Shown one piece after another: positions 17,063 to 26,368 of a DNA stretch of 64,000 bases. Every line of letters begins with the position of its first letter. Position 1 is the stretch's first letter. Origin of the DNA: Fluviicola sp. (GTDB taxonomy: Bacteria > Bacteroidota > Bacteroidia > Flavobacteriales_D > Crocinitomicaceae); contig JARWZO010000009.1 in NCBI GenBank assembly GCA_029866325.1, positions 1 through 64,000 on the forward strand, given 5' to 3'. The translations under genes and the position numbers were made by a program. The notes beneath the pieces were generated by a model. The model made no database searches and was not told where the DNA came from. It saw only the letters and a program-made list of their open reading frames with translations.

Positions 17063-17719
17063 CTAATACAAATCTTTTCTAAAACCCAGATTAAAACTGA
17101 ACGTTAATGGCGTGTACAAATTCTGGCTTCCCTGCGTGGCTAGTGTATTGCTCGGAATGGCAAACAACGAATACGCCAGCGACATATCGAAGTATAACAT
17201 TCCAAAACTAAAGTGATTCTTTACCCCTGCATTTACACCAAGATTCAAAGCGATAATACGGCCTTTTTCCGTTAAGCCATCTTGCAATTTGTACAATGAC
17301 TCATCAAAATCCTGATAATTGGCCTTCATCGAATTAATCGATAACATGAACATCGATCCACCATAAGCCGACCAACCATAGTCGTAGCCGTTTCCGAGGT
17401 AATAACGTGTACCGCCTTCGATATTGGTGTAATTCATTTTCACTTCGTAATTCACTTGCTTCACTTGTGGTGAAGTCATCACATCGCGCGCTTCGGCGTT
17501 GGCTATTCCGGGTTCGTCACTGAAATTGGAAAGCGTGGTTGTAATGCGTCCGAAATATGAAACTTCATCATCTCGTGGAATTTCAATACCGATATGAATA
17601 CCCGGATACGCTTTCGGAATACCAAATCCTTTAATCATTGTAAGACCTCCGGAAACACCTGTTTGGGCCATTCCTAAAACGGAAATGAGCAAACTTCCTA
17701 TTAATACTATTTGTTTCAT
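17063..17719 (-). CDS. outer-membrane beta-barrel protein of unknown function
   Basis: 218 residues. Signal peptide (IVLIGSLLISVLGMAQ, cleavage near residue 18). Alternating hydrophobic segments and a terminal aromatic-rich strand (TPLTFSFNLGFRKDLY) suggest a small barrel of 8-10 strands. No specific family recognised. It is 7 bases after the Tag glycosylase gene and shares its terminator, though the two functions show no obvious link. Confidence 0.72.
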   Translation of the reverse strand: MKQIVLIGSLLISVLGMAQTGVSGGLTMIKGFGIPKAYPGIHIGIEIPRDDEVSYFGRITTTLSNFSDEPGIANAEARDVMTSPQVKQVNYEVKMNYTNIEGGTRYYLGNGYDYGWSAYGGSMFMLSINSMKANYQDFDESLYKLQDGLTEKGRIIALNLGVNAGVKNHFSFGMLYFDMSLAYSLFAIPSNTLATQGSQNLYTPLTFSFNLGFRKDLY

Positions 17720-17726
17720 CGTATCA

Positions 17727-18251
17727 CTATTTTGTCTGTACTAATTCTAAATATCGAAAGCAATTTTCCTGATGCGCTCCCGGCAAATAACCTGTGCTCA
17801 TCAAAAACTCATTTACAATCTCACTCCCAACAAATGTAAACGTCTTTTTGAAGAGTTTCGTCCATTCAGGTAAACTTTTTGGCGAATGTTGGTCCAACCA
17901 TTGTTTAAACGAGCCGAATTCCTGTTTTATCTGTACAATCCGTTGTGCATTCGTAATAACAGCTTTCACCTTTAATTTGTTCCGAATGATCCCTGTATTT
18001 TGCAACAAGGTAGTAATTTTTTCGTCATCATACAATGCTATTTGTTCAATATTGAATTGATCGAATGCATTGCGAAAATGAGGTTCTCGTTTCAAGATCA
18101 ATTCCCATGAAAGTCCTGCCTGATTGATTTCCAAGATCAAGCGCCCGAACAATTCATTGTCGTTAGTAATTGGCGTGCCGTAATGGTAATCATGGTAAAT
18201 GCGGTGGACATCATCTTCAGGTCGGTTACCGGCGAATTCACAGTAATGCAT
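17727..18251 (-). CDS. tag: DNA-3-methyladenine glycosylase I
   Basis: 174 residues. Close to E. coli Tag along its length: RIYHDYHYGTPITND, FGRLILEINQAGLSWELILKRE, NTGIIRNKLKVKAVITNA, FVGSEIVNEFLMSTGY. The structural zinc ligands are kept as Cys4, His20, His160 and Cys164, with the family's Hx3C spacing. It removes 3-methyladenine from alkylated DNA in base excision repair. Divergent from the PaaY-like gene (58 bases between starts). Confidence 0.92.
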   Translation of the reverse strand: MHYCEFAGNRPEDDVHRIYHDYHYGTPITNDNELFGRLILEINQAGLSWELILKREPHFRNAFDQFNIEQIALYDDEKITTLLQNTGIIRNKLKVKAVITNAQRIVQIKQEFGSFKQWLDQHSPKSLPEWTKLFKKTFTFVGSEIVNEFLMSTGYLPGAHQENCFRYLELVQTK

Positions 18252-18309
18252 CTTTCCTTGGTTGTGTTTCGTTACATTTGTTCCTCACTCATTAAAGTTC
18301 GGTTTTCGT

Positions 18310-18909
18310 ATGGCAATATACGCATTCAATGGTTTCAAACCTGTTATCAAAGCTTCAAGTTTTGTGCATCCGCAAGCTTCCGTTACCGGAAATGTGATTA
18401 TCGGTGAAAACGTTTACATCGGTCCGGGAGCTGCCATTCGCGGTGATTGGGGACAAATTATTATTGAAGACGGCTGTAATGTGCAGGAAAACTGTACCAT
18501 TCACATGTTTCCGGGTACGACCGTTCTGCTGAAAAAAGGAGCACACATCGGACATGGAGCTATAATTCACGGAGGAACCATTGGCGAAAATTGCCTGATT
18601 GGAATGAATAGCGTAATCATGGATGACGTGGTGATCGAAGAAGAATGCATCATCGGTGCTTTGTGTTTTGTGCCAGCCAATATGCTCATTCCGCGCAGAA
18701 GTTTAGTGGTTGGTAATCCGGCTAAAATCATCAAAGAAGTTTCGGATGAAATGATTGCCTGGAAAACCAAAGGAACGGCTTTGTATCAGGCGCTTCCTGC
18801 CGAATGTTATGCTACGCTCATTCCGTGTGAACCATTGCGCGAACCGGAAGCTGACAGACCATCGCAGGAGCAGTTGTTTAAGACGTGGGACGCGATTAAA
18901 AATCGTTAA
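18310..18909 (+). CDS. PaaY-like gamma carbonic anhydrase family hexapeptide protein
   Basis: 199 residues from the ATG at 18310; the frame is open 16 codons further, but MAIYAFNGFKPVI matches the family start. Left-handed beta-helix hexapeptide repeats fill residues 20-150. Zinc histidines of gamma carbonic anhydrases are seen at His65 (NCTIHMF), His82 and His87 (GHGAIIHGG). The C-terminal AWKTKGTALYQ ... EPLRE follows PaaY, which acts as a thioesterase protecting phenylacetate degradation. No paa genes are nearby, so the role is open between thioesterase, carbonic anhydrase-like and scaffold. Confidence 0.85.
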   Translation: MAIYAFNGFKPVIKASSFVHPQASVTGNVIIGENVYIGPGAAIRGDWGQIIIEDGCNVQENCTIHMFPGTTVLLKKGAHIGHGAIIHGGTIGENCLIGMNSVIMDDVVIEEECIIGALCFVPANMLIPRRSLVVGNPAKIIKEVSDEMIAWKTKGTALYQALPAECYATLIPCEPLREPEADRPSQEQLFKTWDAIKNR

Positions 18910-19106
18910 TGTTGGATGTTTGATGCTTGATTGGGCTTTTCTAAGAAATTTATTTTTCCTTCTGGAGATTGATCATTACATACATCTCATTTTTAAGCAA
19001 TTCCTCTTCAAACATCACTCCTATTCAACATCCTAAAACGGTTAAGTAAATCAATCATACTAGCAAAATCTCCATCAAAAATCAACACATCAAAAATCAA
19101 ACATCC
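18909..19106. repeat. inverted-repeat element built from TGATGTT/AACATCA-type heptamers (copy 1)
   Basis: Left arm GTTGGATGTTTGATGCTTGA (about 18911-18930); right arm at 19073-19106 is made of ATCAAAAATCAA-type units that pair with it. The 280-base gap between the PaaY-like and leucine-rich-repeat genes holds only this element. Related copies lie at 29988-30131 and 59964-60102. Confidence 0.65.
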
Positions 19107-19190
19107 TTTTTCTAAAGTGTACCAAATCCATTTTTTATGCGTTTATAGGTGACATTTTTTATGTTTCGACATTCACCTAAAAAATCGCTT

Positions 19191-21698
19191 ATGAACCGCT
19201 TATTGTTTCTTTCGTTTCTTTTTTCAGCCGCTGTAGTTCAGGCTCAGTGTACCGATTGTACTTCACTTGAAGAGGCTTTAAAAGACCCGTTACGGGTACA
19301 AAGTCTTACGTTAAGCAATCAAGGTTTATTGGTGTTTCCTGCCGAAATTGAGCAATTCAGAAACTTGCGTTCGTTGGATTTATCAGAGAATTCGATTGCG
19401 GACTTCACACTTGAAAAGCCTCTTCACGATTTGGAGCAGCTCAATCTAAGCGGAAATATCCCGGAGCCCCAAACAATTGCACAACTGGCAAAAAGTTATC
19501 CAAAACTCACCGAACTCGATCTAAGCAATTGTCATTTGGCAACCATTCCACCGGAATCTTTTTACTTTCCCAAATTGAGATCACTCGATTTATCTTCCAA
19601 CGGGTTGCTGTATCTGCCCGAAGATTTAGAAACACTGAAAGAATTACGCGAACTCAACCTCAATGACAACGATATCAAAGAAACCTATACAACACTCGGC
19701 TCGTTGTGGAAGCTGAATTCACTGCATATTGCACGTAATCCGAGATTGAATCACGCAGGTTTGTTTAACTCTTTGAAAGCATCCAAAAATCTGAATGAAC
19801 TGGAAATTACTTACGAATTATGGAAATCGGGAGTAGACCGCGAATTGGCCGAATTGCCATTGAAATCGGTGGTCATCGATGGAGTAGACGGGAAATTGCC
19901 CCGCGGAATCAGTTCGAATCCAAACATTCGAAACTTATCTATTTCCAATGCCACCAACACCGATCAGGTAGCCGATGGTTTGAAGGAAATGAAGCAATTG
20001 ACGCAGTTGACACTTGATAATTCTCCTGTTCCAACGAACCTGGAAAAAGCGGATCAATTGCGCCAGTTGAGTCTTAAAAACACGCAAACGGCTAATGTGA
20101 GTGCGATCAGTAAGTGGAAATTTCTCAAAGAATTGAACGTTACCGAATCTGCTATGGAAGCTGCCGTACTGGAACAATTGAGTACCATCCTACCAAATAC
20201 AGTTGTTGTTTCGAGTTCTCAGGAGCCCGTTCCGGAGATGATTACGAATCAATTGGAAGCCATTTCCGATTTGGCTTACGTTACCACTTCTGTTCAGGCA
20301 GATCAGCCAACCATCGTTACTGTAAAAGAAGTTGAATTCAACATCCCCCAAAATGCGTTCCTGCGCGAAGATGGCACACTTTACAACGGACCGGTCAATT
20401 TCACGGTAAAAGTATACAACGATGCTGTTTCCATGGCGTTGGAAGGAGCACCGATGGCATACAACGATAATGGCAGGCAGGAAATTTTCTCTTCCGACGG
20501 AATGATCGATCTAAAAGCAACCACCATAGACGGTGAGCCACTGAAAGCCAATCCAACACAACCAATTACGGTCAACATGCCTGATCTTCAACCTACCCAG
20601 GACAGTAAATTATATGCCTTCGATAAATCGACCAATAACTGGGTAGAAATTGAAACAGGCGCCCGCACACTAAATCAGGACTCAATTGTAGACAATCTGA
20701 TGGATTCATTGAACAGCATCGATTTGAAAAACTTCGTGAATCTTCAATCTGTTGATCGCTTGTTCGCCATAGATTTCTCGAAAAAACGCTGGGATGCTTC
20801 CGAGATTCATTTGCGTACTTATCTTCCTTCCAAAACCGTTATGGTTGATAAACGGGATTTATGTATTACCCGAAAATTAAATGTCGGAAAAGTGGTTTCT
20901 AAACAATCGTGGTTCATCGATACGGTAATGACCCCACAGCTCAAAAGCCTGCTGCACTCCATCGATTCGAGCTATTCACTCAGCAAAAGCACTATTAACA
21001 GTGAACACTTTCATTTCAAAACAGAACCACGTGTTATAACCAATGTACAGATTCAGCCCGATTTCGCCCGTGATCATTACCGTCTTACTTTTAACTATAG
21101 AGATACGCTAATCAACTTACCGGTTTATCTCAACGGTACCTCACACAGCCGAACATTGCAAAAACACAAGCAGTTTCAGCAGCAATTGGAACGTGCGCAA
21201 AAAGCCGATAAAAAAGAAGAGCAGCGATTGGAACGTCGAAAAAAGGTGGTGGTAAACAACTATATTGATCAAAATAGAAGCGAATTATTGGCCCTAGCTT
21301 TTTCAGGAGCTCAAGGCACATCAGCGGTTCAGGAACGCCTGCGGTTTCCACTTCCTAATTTTGGGTTATTTAACTGCGACCGATTTCTTAGGGCTCCAAA
21401 AAATGAAAACTTTGCATTGAATGCAAAATTGATTGATCAGAATCAGGTGAGGTATAATCGCCCGGACATAGTTCGTGTAGCTTTTCCGAGCAATTTCTCC
21501 TACATTTCCACTTCCTCCACTTCGGTTCCGGTCTTTGTGAACGACAAATCAATTGTCCTGATCGACCTTCCCGACGCTAAACTTGGAGTAATGATCGTGG
21601 GTAGTGAAAAAGAAGCAAATGCCTCCGTGATTCACACCATAGACAAAAGCGGAAAATCTGCAGAAGAACTGCGACAATTTATTTTCAATATCCAATGA
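19191..21698 (+). CDS. secreted leucine-rich-repeat protein
   Basis: 835 residues from the ATG at 19191, chosen because it opens the signal peptide NRLLFLSFLFSAAVVQAQ; an ATG at 19149 would add 14 residues. About eight leucine-rich repeats lie in residues 40-200 (LRSLDLSENSI, LTELDLSNCHL, LRELNLNDNDI), with weaker repeats to 330. A beta-sandwich-like part follows (FNIPQNAFLREDGTLYNGPVNFTVKVY, near 390). A Lys/Glu-rich segment at about 660-700 may be coiled coil. No T9SS sorting domain is seen at the end. It overlaps the next gene by 4 bases. Probably a cell-envelope protein with protein-binding repeats. Confidence 0.8.
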   Translation: MNRLLFLSFLFSAAVVQAQCTDCTSLEEALKDPLRVQSLTLSNQGLLVFPAEIEQFRNLRSLDLSENSIADFTLEKPLHDLEQLNLSGNIPEPQTIAQLAKSYPKLTELDLSNCHLATIPPESFYFPKLRSLDLSSNGLLYLPEDLETLKELRELNLNDNDIKETYTTLGSLWKLNSLHIARNPRLNHAGLFNSLKASKNLNELEITYELWKSGVDRELAELPLKSVVIDGVDGKLPRGISSNPNIRNLSISNATNTDQVADGLKEMKQLTQLTLDNSPVPTNLEKADQLRQLSLKNTQTANVSAISKWKFLKELNVTESAMEAAVLEQLSTILPNTVVVSSSQEPVPEMITNQLEAISDLAYVTTSVQADQPTIVTVKEVEFNIPQNAFLREDGTLYNGPVNFTVKVYNDAVSMALEGAPMAYNDNGRQEIFSSDGMIDLKATTIDGEPLKANPTQPITVNMPDLQPTQDSKLYAFDKSTNNWVEIETGARTLNQDSIVDNLMDSLNSIDLKNFVNLQSVDRLFAIDFSKKRWDASEIHLRTYLPSKTVMVDKRDLCITRKLNVGKVVSKQSWFIDTVMTPQLKSLLHSIDSSYSLSKSTINSEHFHFKTEPRVITNVQIQPDFARDHYRLTFNYRDTLINLPVYLNGTSHSRTLQKHKQFQQQLERAQKADKKEEQRLERRKKVVVNNYIDQNRSELLALAFSGAQGTSAVQERLRFPLPNFGLFNCDRFLRAPKNENFALNAKLIDQNQVRYNRPDIVRVAFPSNFSYISTSSTSVPVFVNDKSIVLIDLPDAKLGVMIVGSEKEANASVIHTIDKSGKSAEELRQFIFNIQ

Positions 21699-22453
21699 AA
21701 CGGCTACCTGGACTAATCATTATCTGCTTACTGTCGGTGAAAGCCCGGACACAGATTTCGACTTTTGTGCAGGAAGCACGTTATCACCTAGAAGATTTCG
21801 ATTCGTGTTATGCGCTGGAAGGTCGTTCTTCCACGACTTCCGAAGTGAATGTGCTTGCGGATTCCGTCACTGCCATTGAAGAACTAATGCAGTATAGTTT
21901 TCTACAGAAATATAAATCGAATGTAGACACCTTACAGCAGAGCTTGGTTCTTACCCATTTATCACAAATTGCGGTGCGTCGAATCAACGGAATCAATGGC
22001 GCCAAACCTGAAAAAATGCAACAAATCAAACGGAAATTGTTTCGTGTATTTCGCTCAGCGCGAAGTTCGTTTGGGTTGATCAATGTATATTCCTTCGACT
22101 TGGAGTTGGTGAATACTTCTACCTATTTTTACTACGACAAAAACGGTGCAGATGGCGGTTTTAATCTCTACAAAGGGAAACGAAAACCGAAAGCCACAAA
22201 AGAAGATCCTGAACCCGAAACGGAAGCGTTAAAATTACAGACAGAAACAGAATTGTTTACACAACTAGAGCAGAAACTGCGTCGTTCGGGTTGCTCACGT
22301 GAGTTACAAAGTGGATTAGTCAGTTGTGTTGGCTATGCGGTTGTTCCCAATAAGAAGACATTTTTCAGAAAAAAGACACCAACAGTGAAGGTTGTGGTGA
22401 TTACCGGAACCAGGCGATTGCGGTTGGTGAAAGAACGACACAAAAGTGCATAA
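21695..22453 (+). CDS. hypothetical secreted protein coupled to LRR protein
   Basis: 252 residues. A short signal peptide (LPGLIIICLLSVKARTQ). Mostly helical up to 130, then a basic, mixed part with FYYDKNGADGGFNLYKGK and a very basic tail. I do not recognise a family. Its ATG overlaps the LRR stop (ATGA), so both proteins are probably made together and may act together at the envelope. Confidence 0.65.
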   Translation: MKRLPGLIIICLLSVKARTQISTFVQEARYHLEDFDSCYALEGRSSTTSEVNVLADSVTAIEELMQYSFLQKYKSNVDTLQQSLVLTHLSQIAVRRINGINGAKPEKMQQIKRKLFRVFRSARSSFGLINVYSFDLELVNTSTYFYYDKNGADGGFNLYKGKRKPKATKEDPEPETEALKLQTETELFTQLEQKLRRSGCSRELQSGLVSCVGYAVVPNKKTFFRKKTPTVKVVVITGTRRLRLVKERHKSA

Positions 22454-22483
22454 AAAAAGCTCCGACGTTTACATTCGGAGCTT
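22452..22483 (-). terminator. terminator of cold-shock gene 22502-22693
   Basis: Perfect 9-bp stem AAGCTCCGA/TCGGAGCTT (22457-22465, 22475-22483); on the minus strand it is followed by seven T. It may also slow transcription from the plus side. Confidence 0.75.
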
Positions 22484-22501
22484 ACACAGAATTAGTTATG
22501 A

Positions 22502-22693
22502 TTATGCTTTCTTAACGCTTACCGCCATCAAGCCTTTTCTTCCTTCTTCCAATTCAAACGTCACTTCGTCGTTTTCTTTTACTTGATCAACCAATCCAGA
22601 TACGTGTACGAAGTACTCTTTGTTTGATTCATCTTCTTTAATGAAGCCAAAACCCTTAGTTTCATTAAAGAACTTGACAGTTCCTTTACCCAT
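22502..22693 (-). CDS. cold-shock protein (CSD, CspA family), copy 1
   Basis: 63 residues from the ATG at 22693. The frame is open far upstream, but the extra 58 residues do not resemble the family. RNP1 motif KGFGFIKE (13-20) and RNP2 motif YFVHVSGL (27-34) are present. Single-stranded nucleic-acid chaperone. A paralogue lies upstream at 22926-23117, separated by a strong terminator, so each gene has its own transcript. The leader between that terminator and this ATG is up to about 180 bases, long as in other cold-shock mRNAs. Confidence 0.92.
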   Translation of the reverse strand: MGKGTVKFFNETKGFGFIKEDESNKEYFVHVSGLVDQVKENDEVTFELEEGRKGLMAVSVKKA

Positions 22694-22872
22694 GCTTTTG
22701 TTATTATAATCAAACAAATATGCAAAAAAACCAGATAAATGGTACTCATGGAATAAAATTTCTAATAACGGAATAGTCTGTACAGGAAACTTAAAAGCTA
22801 TACCTACTCTGTGTTCTATTGCGGCTAAATCCAAGTAAGCACTTGGTTTTGACAAAAGTTGATTCAAAACAA

Positions 22873-22903
22873 AAGGCTCTGTAAGTTTAACTTACAGAGC
22901 CTT
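22873..22903 (-). terminator. strong terminator between the two cold-shock genes
   Basis: AAGGCTCTGTAAGTT and its inverse AACTTACAGAGCCTT form an almost perfect 15-bp stem with a one-base centre, followed by T-rich sequence on the minus strand. Confidence 0.85.
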
Positions 22904-22925
22904 CTAAAAAGTGACTATGATTTCC

Positions 22926-23117
22926 TTATGCTAATTTCACATTAACGGCATTCAATCCTTTTTTACCATCTTGCAACTCAAACGAAACTTCGTCGTTCTC
23001 ATTTACTTGGTCAACTAATCCGGATACGTGCACGAAATACTCTTTTCCTGTCTCTTCTTCTTTGATAAATCCAAATCCTTTTGTTTCGTTAAAGAATTTG
23101 ACTGTTCCTTTGTTCAT
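22926..23117 (-). CDS. cold-shock protein (CSD, CspA family), copy 2
   Basis: 63 residues, about 80 percent identical by eye to copy 1 at 22502-22693. RNP1 KGFGFIKE and RNP2 YFVHVSGL are intact. The two differ mainly in the last third (ELQDGKKGLNAVNVKLA against ELEEGRKGLMAVSVKKA). Tandem duplicated genes; different leaders suggest different control. Confidence 0.93.
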   Translation of the reverse strand: MNKGTVKFFNETKGFGFIKEEETGKEYFVHVSGLVDQVNENDEVSFELQDGKKGLNAVNVKLA

Positions 23118-23234
23118 ATACTTTACTTATGATGTAGACGCAAAGGTGCGATAATAAACCGATTAAACACTATAATAAGTGATTTTTATTCCGAAAAAAA
23201 AGCACGAATTGGTCGGAACGCCCGTTTTCATTAC

Positions 23235-23268
23235 AAAAAAAAGAGGTTATTCATTTGAACAACCTCCT
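23235..23268 (-). terminator. terminator of the pyruvate dehydrogenase genes
   Basis: Stem GAGGTT/AACCTC (23243-23248, 23261-23266) with eight T after it on the minus strand. Confidence 0.65.
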
Positions 23269-23290
23269 TAATTTCAGCTTTTTATCAGTA

Positions 23291-24559
23291 TCAAACCAGC
23301 ATTGTAACCGGATTTTCCATGTATTGTTTGAACGTTTGTAGGAACGCTGCTCCGGTAGCGCCATCCACCACGCGGTGATCACATGATAGGGTTACTTTCA
23401 TGATGTTCCCAACAACAATTTGTCCGTTTTTCACTACAGGTTCCTGACTAATACCTCCAACAGCCATAATGCAGCTATCAGGCGGATTTACAATAGCAGT
23501 GAATTGTTCTATACCAAACATCCCCAAATTAGAAATCGTAAAGGTATTTCCTTCCCATTCTGCGGGTTGTAATTTTTTCTCTTTTGCTTTCTTTGCCAAA
23601 ACACGCACTTCATCGCCTAATTGAGCCAATCCTTTGGTGTCGGCAAAACGAACTACGGGAACCAACAAACCGTCTTCAACAGCAACTGCCACACCAATGT
23701 GCACGTGGTTATTACGACGAATCACATCGCCCAACCATGAACTATTCACATTAGGATGTTTTCTCAAAGCCATTGCTACCGATTTAACGACCATGTCATT
23801 GAAAGAGATTTTCACCCCCTCGGTAGCATTCATCGTTTTACGCGCTTCAATGGCATTGTCCATATCCAACGAAATGGTCAGGTAGAAATGCGGCGCTGTA
23901 AATTTTGATTCGGCCAAACGACGTGCAATGGTTTTACGCATTTGCGAAATCGTTTCATCCGTATACGATTCGGTTTGAGAACCACCGGTAGCAGATGCCG
24001 GTCGTTGTGGGGCATCGTAAGGTACATAATGATCCACATCGCGTTTGGTGATGCGACCACCTTCACCGGTACCGGAAATAAATCCGAGGTCAACACCTTT
24101 TTCCTCAGCCAGTTTTTTGGCAAGCGGAGAAGCAAGAATACGTCCATTGGATGAGTTGGAAACAGCAGGAGCAGTCTTTGCAACAGGAGCAACAACTTCT
24201 ACTTTAGCAGATTCGGCTACCGGAGCAGGGCTTGGTGCTGGAGTAGCTTCTGCCTTTTTCTCAGGTGCAGCAGCTCCTGACGGAGTTCCCGGATTTGCGA
24301 TAATCGCAGAAACATCTTCACCTTTTTCACCTATAATGGCCAATAAAGCATTTACAGGTGTTGCTTTTCCTTTTTCAATACCAATATGGAGCAACACACC
24401 ATCGTAAAACGATTCAAATTCCATGGTTGCTTTATCCGTTTCGATTTCGGCCAACAATTCGCCCGATTTTACGGTGTCTCCTACTTTTTTATGCCATTCA
24501 GCTACCACACCTTCTGTCATGGTATCGCTCAACTTGGGCATATAAATGATTTCTGCCAT
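23291..24559 (-). CDS. pdhC: dihydrolipoamide acetyltransferase, E2 of pyruvate dehydrogenase
   Basis: 422 residues. One lipoyl domain at 1-80 with the lipoyl lysine Lys43 in ETDKATMEFES, an Ala/Pro-rich linker (about 95-135), a peripheral subunit-binding domain (ILASPLAKKLAEEKGVDLG...GRITKRDV, about 140-175) and the catalytic domain with DHRVVDGATGAAFL near the end. It transfers acetyl groups from lipoamide to CoA. It follows the E1 alpha gene by 27 bases in one operon. E1 beta is not in this window. Confidence 0.93.
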   Translation of the reverse strand: MAEIIYMPKLSDTMTEGVVAEWHKKVGDTVKSGELLAEIETDKATMEFESFYDGVLLHIGIEKGKATPVNALLAIIGEKGEDVSAIIANPGTPSGAAAPEKKAEATPAPSPAPVAESAKVEVVAPVAKTAPAVSNSSNGRILASPLAKKLAEEKGVDLGFISGTGEGGRITKRDVDHYVPYDAPQRPASATGGSQTESYTDETISQMRKTIARRLAESKFTAPHFYLTISLDMDNAIEARKTMNATEGVKISFNDMVVKSVAMALRKHPNVNSSWLGDVIRRNNHVHIGVAVAVEDGLLVPVVRFADTKGLAQLGDEVRVLAKKAKEKKLQPAEWEGNTFTISNLGMFGIEQFTAIVNPPDSCIMAVGGISQEPVVKNGQIVVGNIMKVTLSCDHRVVDGATGAAFLQTFKQYMENPVTMLV

Positions 24560-24586
24560 AATCAGCTAACTCTCTAAATTCGGTTA

Positions 24587-25639
24587 TTAATACTCTATAA
24601 TATAAGGGTAATTCGGTTCCTGATAGATATCTTCATATAAATCATCGGCATCAGGATACGGTGAATTTTCGGCAAACGTAACTGCTTCTTCCACCTCTGT
24701 TTTAACCCATGTGTCGATTTCACCGATTTCTTTGTCAGAAAGCCATTTGTTTTGTTTAATGACGTTCAAACAATGTTCGATCGGATCTTGTTCCATCCAT
24801 TCGGCTACCTCTTCTTTACTACGGTATTTCTGAGGATCAGACATCGAGTGTCCTTTGTATCGATATGTACGAATATCTAGTAAACTTGGTCCGTCACCTC
24901 TGCGAGCGCGGGCAACAGCTTCTGCAATGGCATCGTGAACAGCTTCTGGCGACATACCATTTACCGACTTAGACGGCATTTCATACGAAAGTCCTATTTT
25001 GGATAAGTCAGTTACATTGGTAGTACGCTCAACGGAAGTTCCCATTGCGTAGTTATTGTTTTCAATAATATAAATCACCGGCAATTTCCAGTTCATCGCC
25101 ATGTTGAATGTTTCGTGCAATGCTCCCTGACGAACAGCGCCATCTCCCATCGAAACAAAAACCACATTATCCGTTCCTTTATATTGTTCGGCAAAAGCAA
25201 CACCTGTTCCCATCGGAATTTGCGCACCTACGATACCGTGACCGCCCATGAAATTGCGTGTTTTGTCGAAGAAGTGCATCGAACCACCTTTTCCTTTCGA
25301 ACAACCTGTTGTACGACCATACAACTCAGCCATCAGCACACGTACATCAGTACCTAAACCAATCGGATGCGCATGATCGCGGTATGCTGTCATGTGACTA
25401 TCCGTAGGACGTGAAGCACTTACCGTACCGGCAACAACAGCTTCTTGTCCTATATATAAGTGACAAAATCCGCCGAATTTTTGCTGAATGTACAACTGCC
25501 CCGCTTTTTCTTCGAAACGACGCATCAAGAGCATATCTTTGTACCACTTGACGTAGATTTCTTTCGAAAACTTCGGCGCATCTTTCAGTGCACTCTTATT
25601 TGTTGTAGTTGATGGTTTTGCAGCTGCTTTAGTTGCCAT
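24587..25639 (-). CDS. pdhA: pyruvate dehydrogenase E1 component, alpha subunit
   Basis: 350 residues from the ATG at 25639. The open frame reaches 25765, but the promoter box at 25667-25674 and the poor upstream sequence argue for the inner ATG. N-terminal Ala/Lys-rich tail, then RFEEKAGQLYIQQKFGGFCHLYIGQEAV and the thiamine diphosphate motif GDGAVRQGALHETFNMAM ... ENNNYAMGTS; the phospho-loop-like RYKGHSMSDPQKYR is kept. It decarboxylates pyruvate together with E1 beta (not nearby). It is followed by pdhC in the same operon; the E3 gene is at 42203. Confidence 0.93.
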   Translation of the reverse strand: MATKAAAKPSTTTNKSALKDAPKFSKEIYVKWYKDMLLMRRFEEKAGQLYIQQKFGGFCHLYIGQEAVVAGTVSASRPTDSHMTAYRDHAHPIGLGTDVRVLMAELYGRTTGCSKGKGGSMHFFDKTRNFMGGHGIVGAQIPMGTGVAFAEQYKGTDNVVFVSMGDGAVRQGALHETFNMAMNWKLPVIYIIENNNYAMGTSVERTTNVTDLSKIGLSYEMPSKSVNGMSPEAVHDAIAEAVARARRGDGPSLLDIRTYRYKGHSMSDPQKYRSKEEVAEWMEQDPIEHCLNVIKQNKWLSDKEIGEIDTWVKTEVEEAVTFAENSPYPDADDLYEDIYQEPNYPYIIEY

Positions 25640-25666
25640 ACATCGTTTATTTGAAAGTTGAACCGC

Positions 25667-25674
25667 CAAATATA
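25667..25674 (-). promoter_or_regulatory. -7 box TATATTTG of the pdhA-pdhC operon
   Basis: Minus-strand TATATTTG fits TAnnTTTG; a start of transcription near 25661 would leave a leader of about 20 bases before the ATG at 25639. No clear TTG at -33. Confidence 0.45.
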
Positions 25675-25841
25675 GTAAGAAGAACCGATTTTTATCCGTT
25701 TTTACAGAACTTTCAACAAGTGTGAAACATTTTCTACAAATTTGAAAACGGAACAAAACAAACACCCGTTACCAGACTAAAAACAGCAGGAGTCAAACCC
25801 GATTCACGGTCAACTCTTTAGCAGTAAAAAATGGAATATAT

Positions 25842-26357
25842 ATGACTAAAATCGGCTTATTATCCGATACGCACAGCGATTTCCCTGAGAAGATTTACCA
25901 CTATTTTCAGGATGTCGATGAAATTTGGCACGCCGGAGATATCGGTGACGTTTCAGTAATAGAACGGTTAAAAGCGTTCAAACCTTTGCGGGCAGTTTAC
26001 GGAAACATTGACGACACCAAAATGCGCATGGATTTTCCTGAATTTAATCGGTTTATGGTGGAAGAAGTTCAGGTTTTGATGACCCACATTGCCGGAAAAC
26101 CCGGCAATTACAGCATACCTTTATTAGCCGAATTAAAACGTGAAGCACCGCAAGTATTGGTTTGCGGACATTCACACATTTTATTAGTCAAACAAGATCC
26201 GCGCTTCAACATGCTTTGGCTAAATCCGGGAGCTTGCGGCAACAAAGGATTCCATCAAGTAAAAACCCTTCTTCGTTTTGCCATAGATGGAAAACGAATT
26301 ATCAACATGGAGGCCATCGAAATTGGAAAAAGAAGCAGCTTAGACAATTCCCTTTAA
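25842..26357 (+). CDS. YfcE/MJ0936-type metallophosphodiesterase
   Basis: 171 residues. All metal-binding blocks of the calcineurin-like fold are present: SDTHSD (8-13), HAGDIGD, YGNIDD, a THIAGKPG block and CGHSHILL. Small soluble phosphodiesterases of this kind hydrolyse phosphodiesters with broad specificity in vitro; the natural substrate is unknown. The PorQ gene starts 11 bases after its stop. Confidence 0.88.
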   Translation: MTKIGLLSDTHSDFPEKIYHYFQDVDEIWHAGDIGDVSVIERLKAFKPLRAVYGNIDDTKMRMDFPEFNRFMVEEVQVLMTHIAGKPGNYSIPLLAELKREAPQVLVCGHSHILLVKQDPRFNMLWLNPGACGNKGFHQVKTLLRFAIDGKRIINMEAIEIGKRSSLDNSL

Positions 26358-26368
26358 AAAACTGCGTT

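Noticed and set aside
19905-19925. GTTCGAATCC resembling a tRNA T-arm
   Set aside because: It lies inside the leucine-rich-repeat gene and no cloverleaf can be formed around it.
24045-24407. 120-codon plus-strand frame within the E2 gene
   Set aside because: Antisense shadow of the Ala/Pro-rich linker of pdhC; composition reflects that linker.
25640-25765. 42-residue N-terminal extension of the E1 alpha protein
   Set aside because: The stretch contains the promoter box and does not resemble the family; the ATG at 25639 starts a typical N-terminus.
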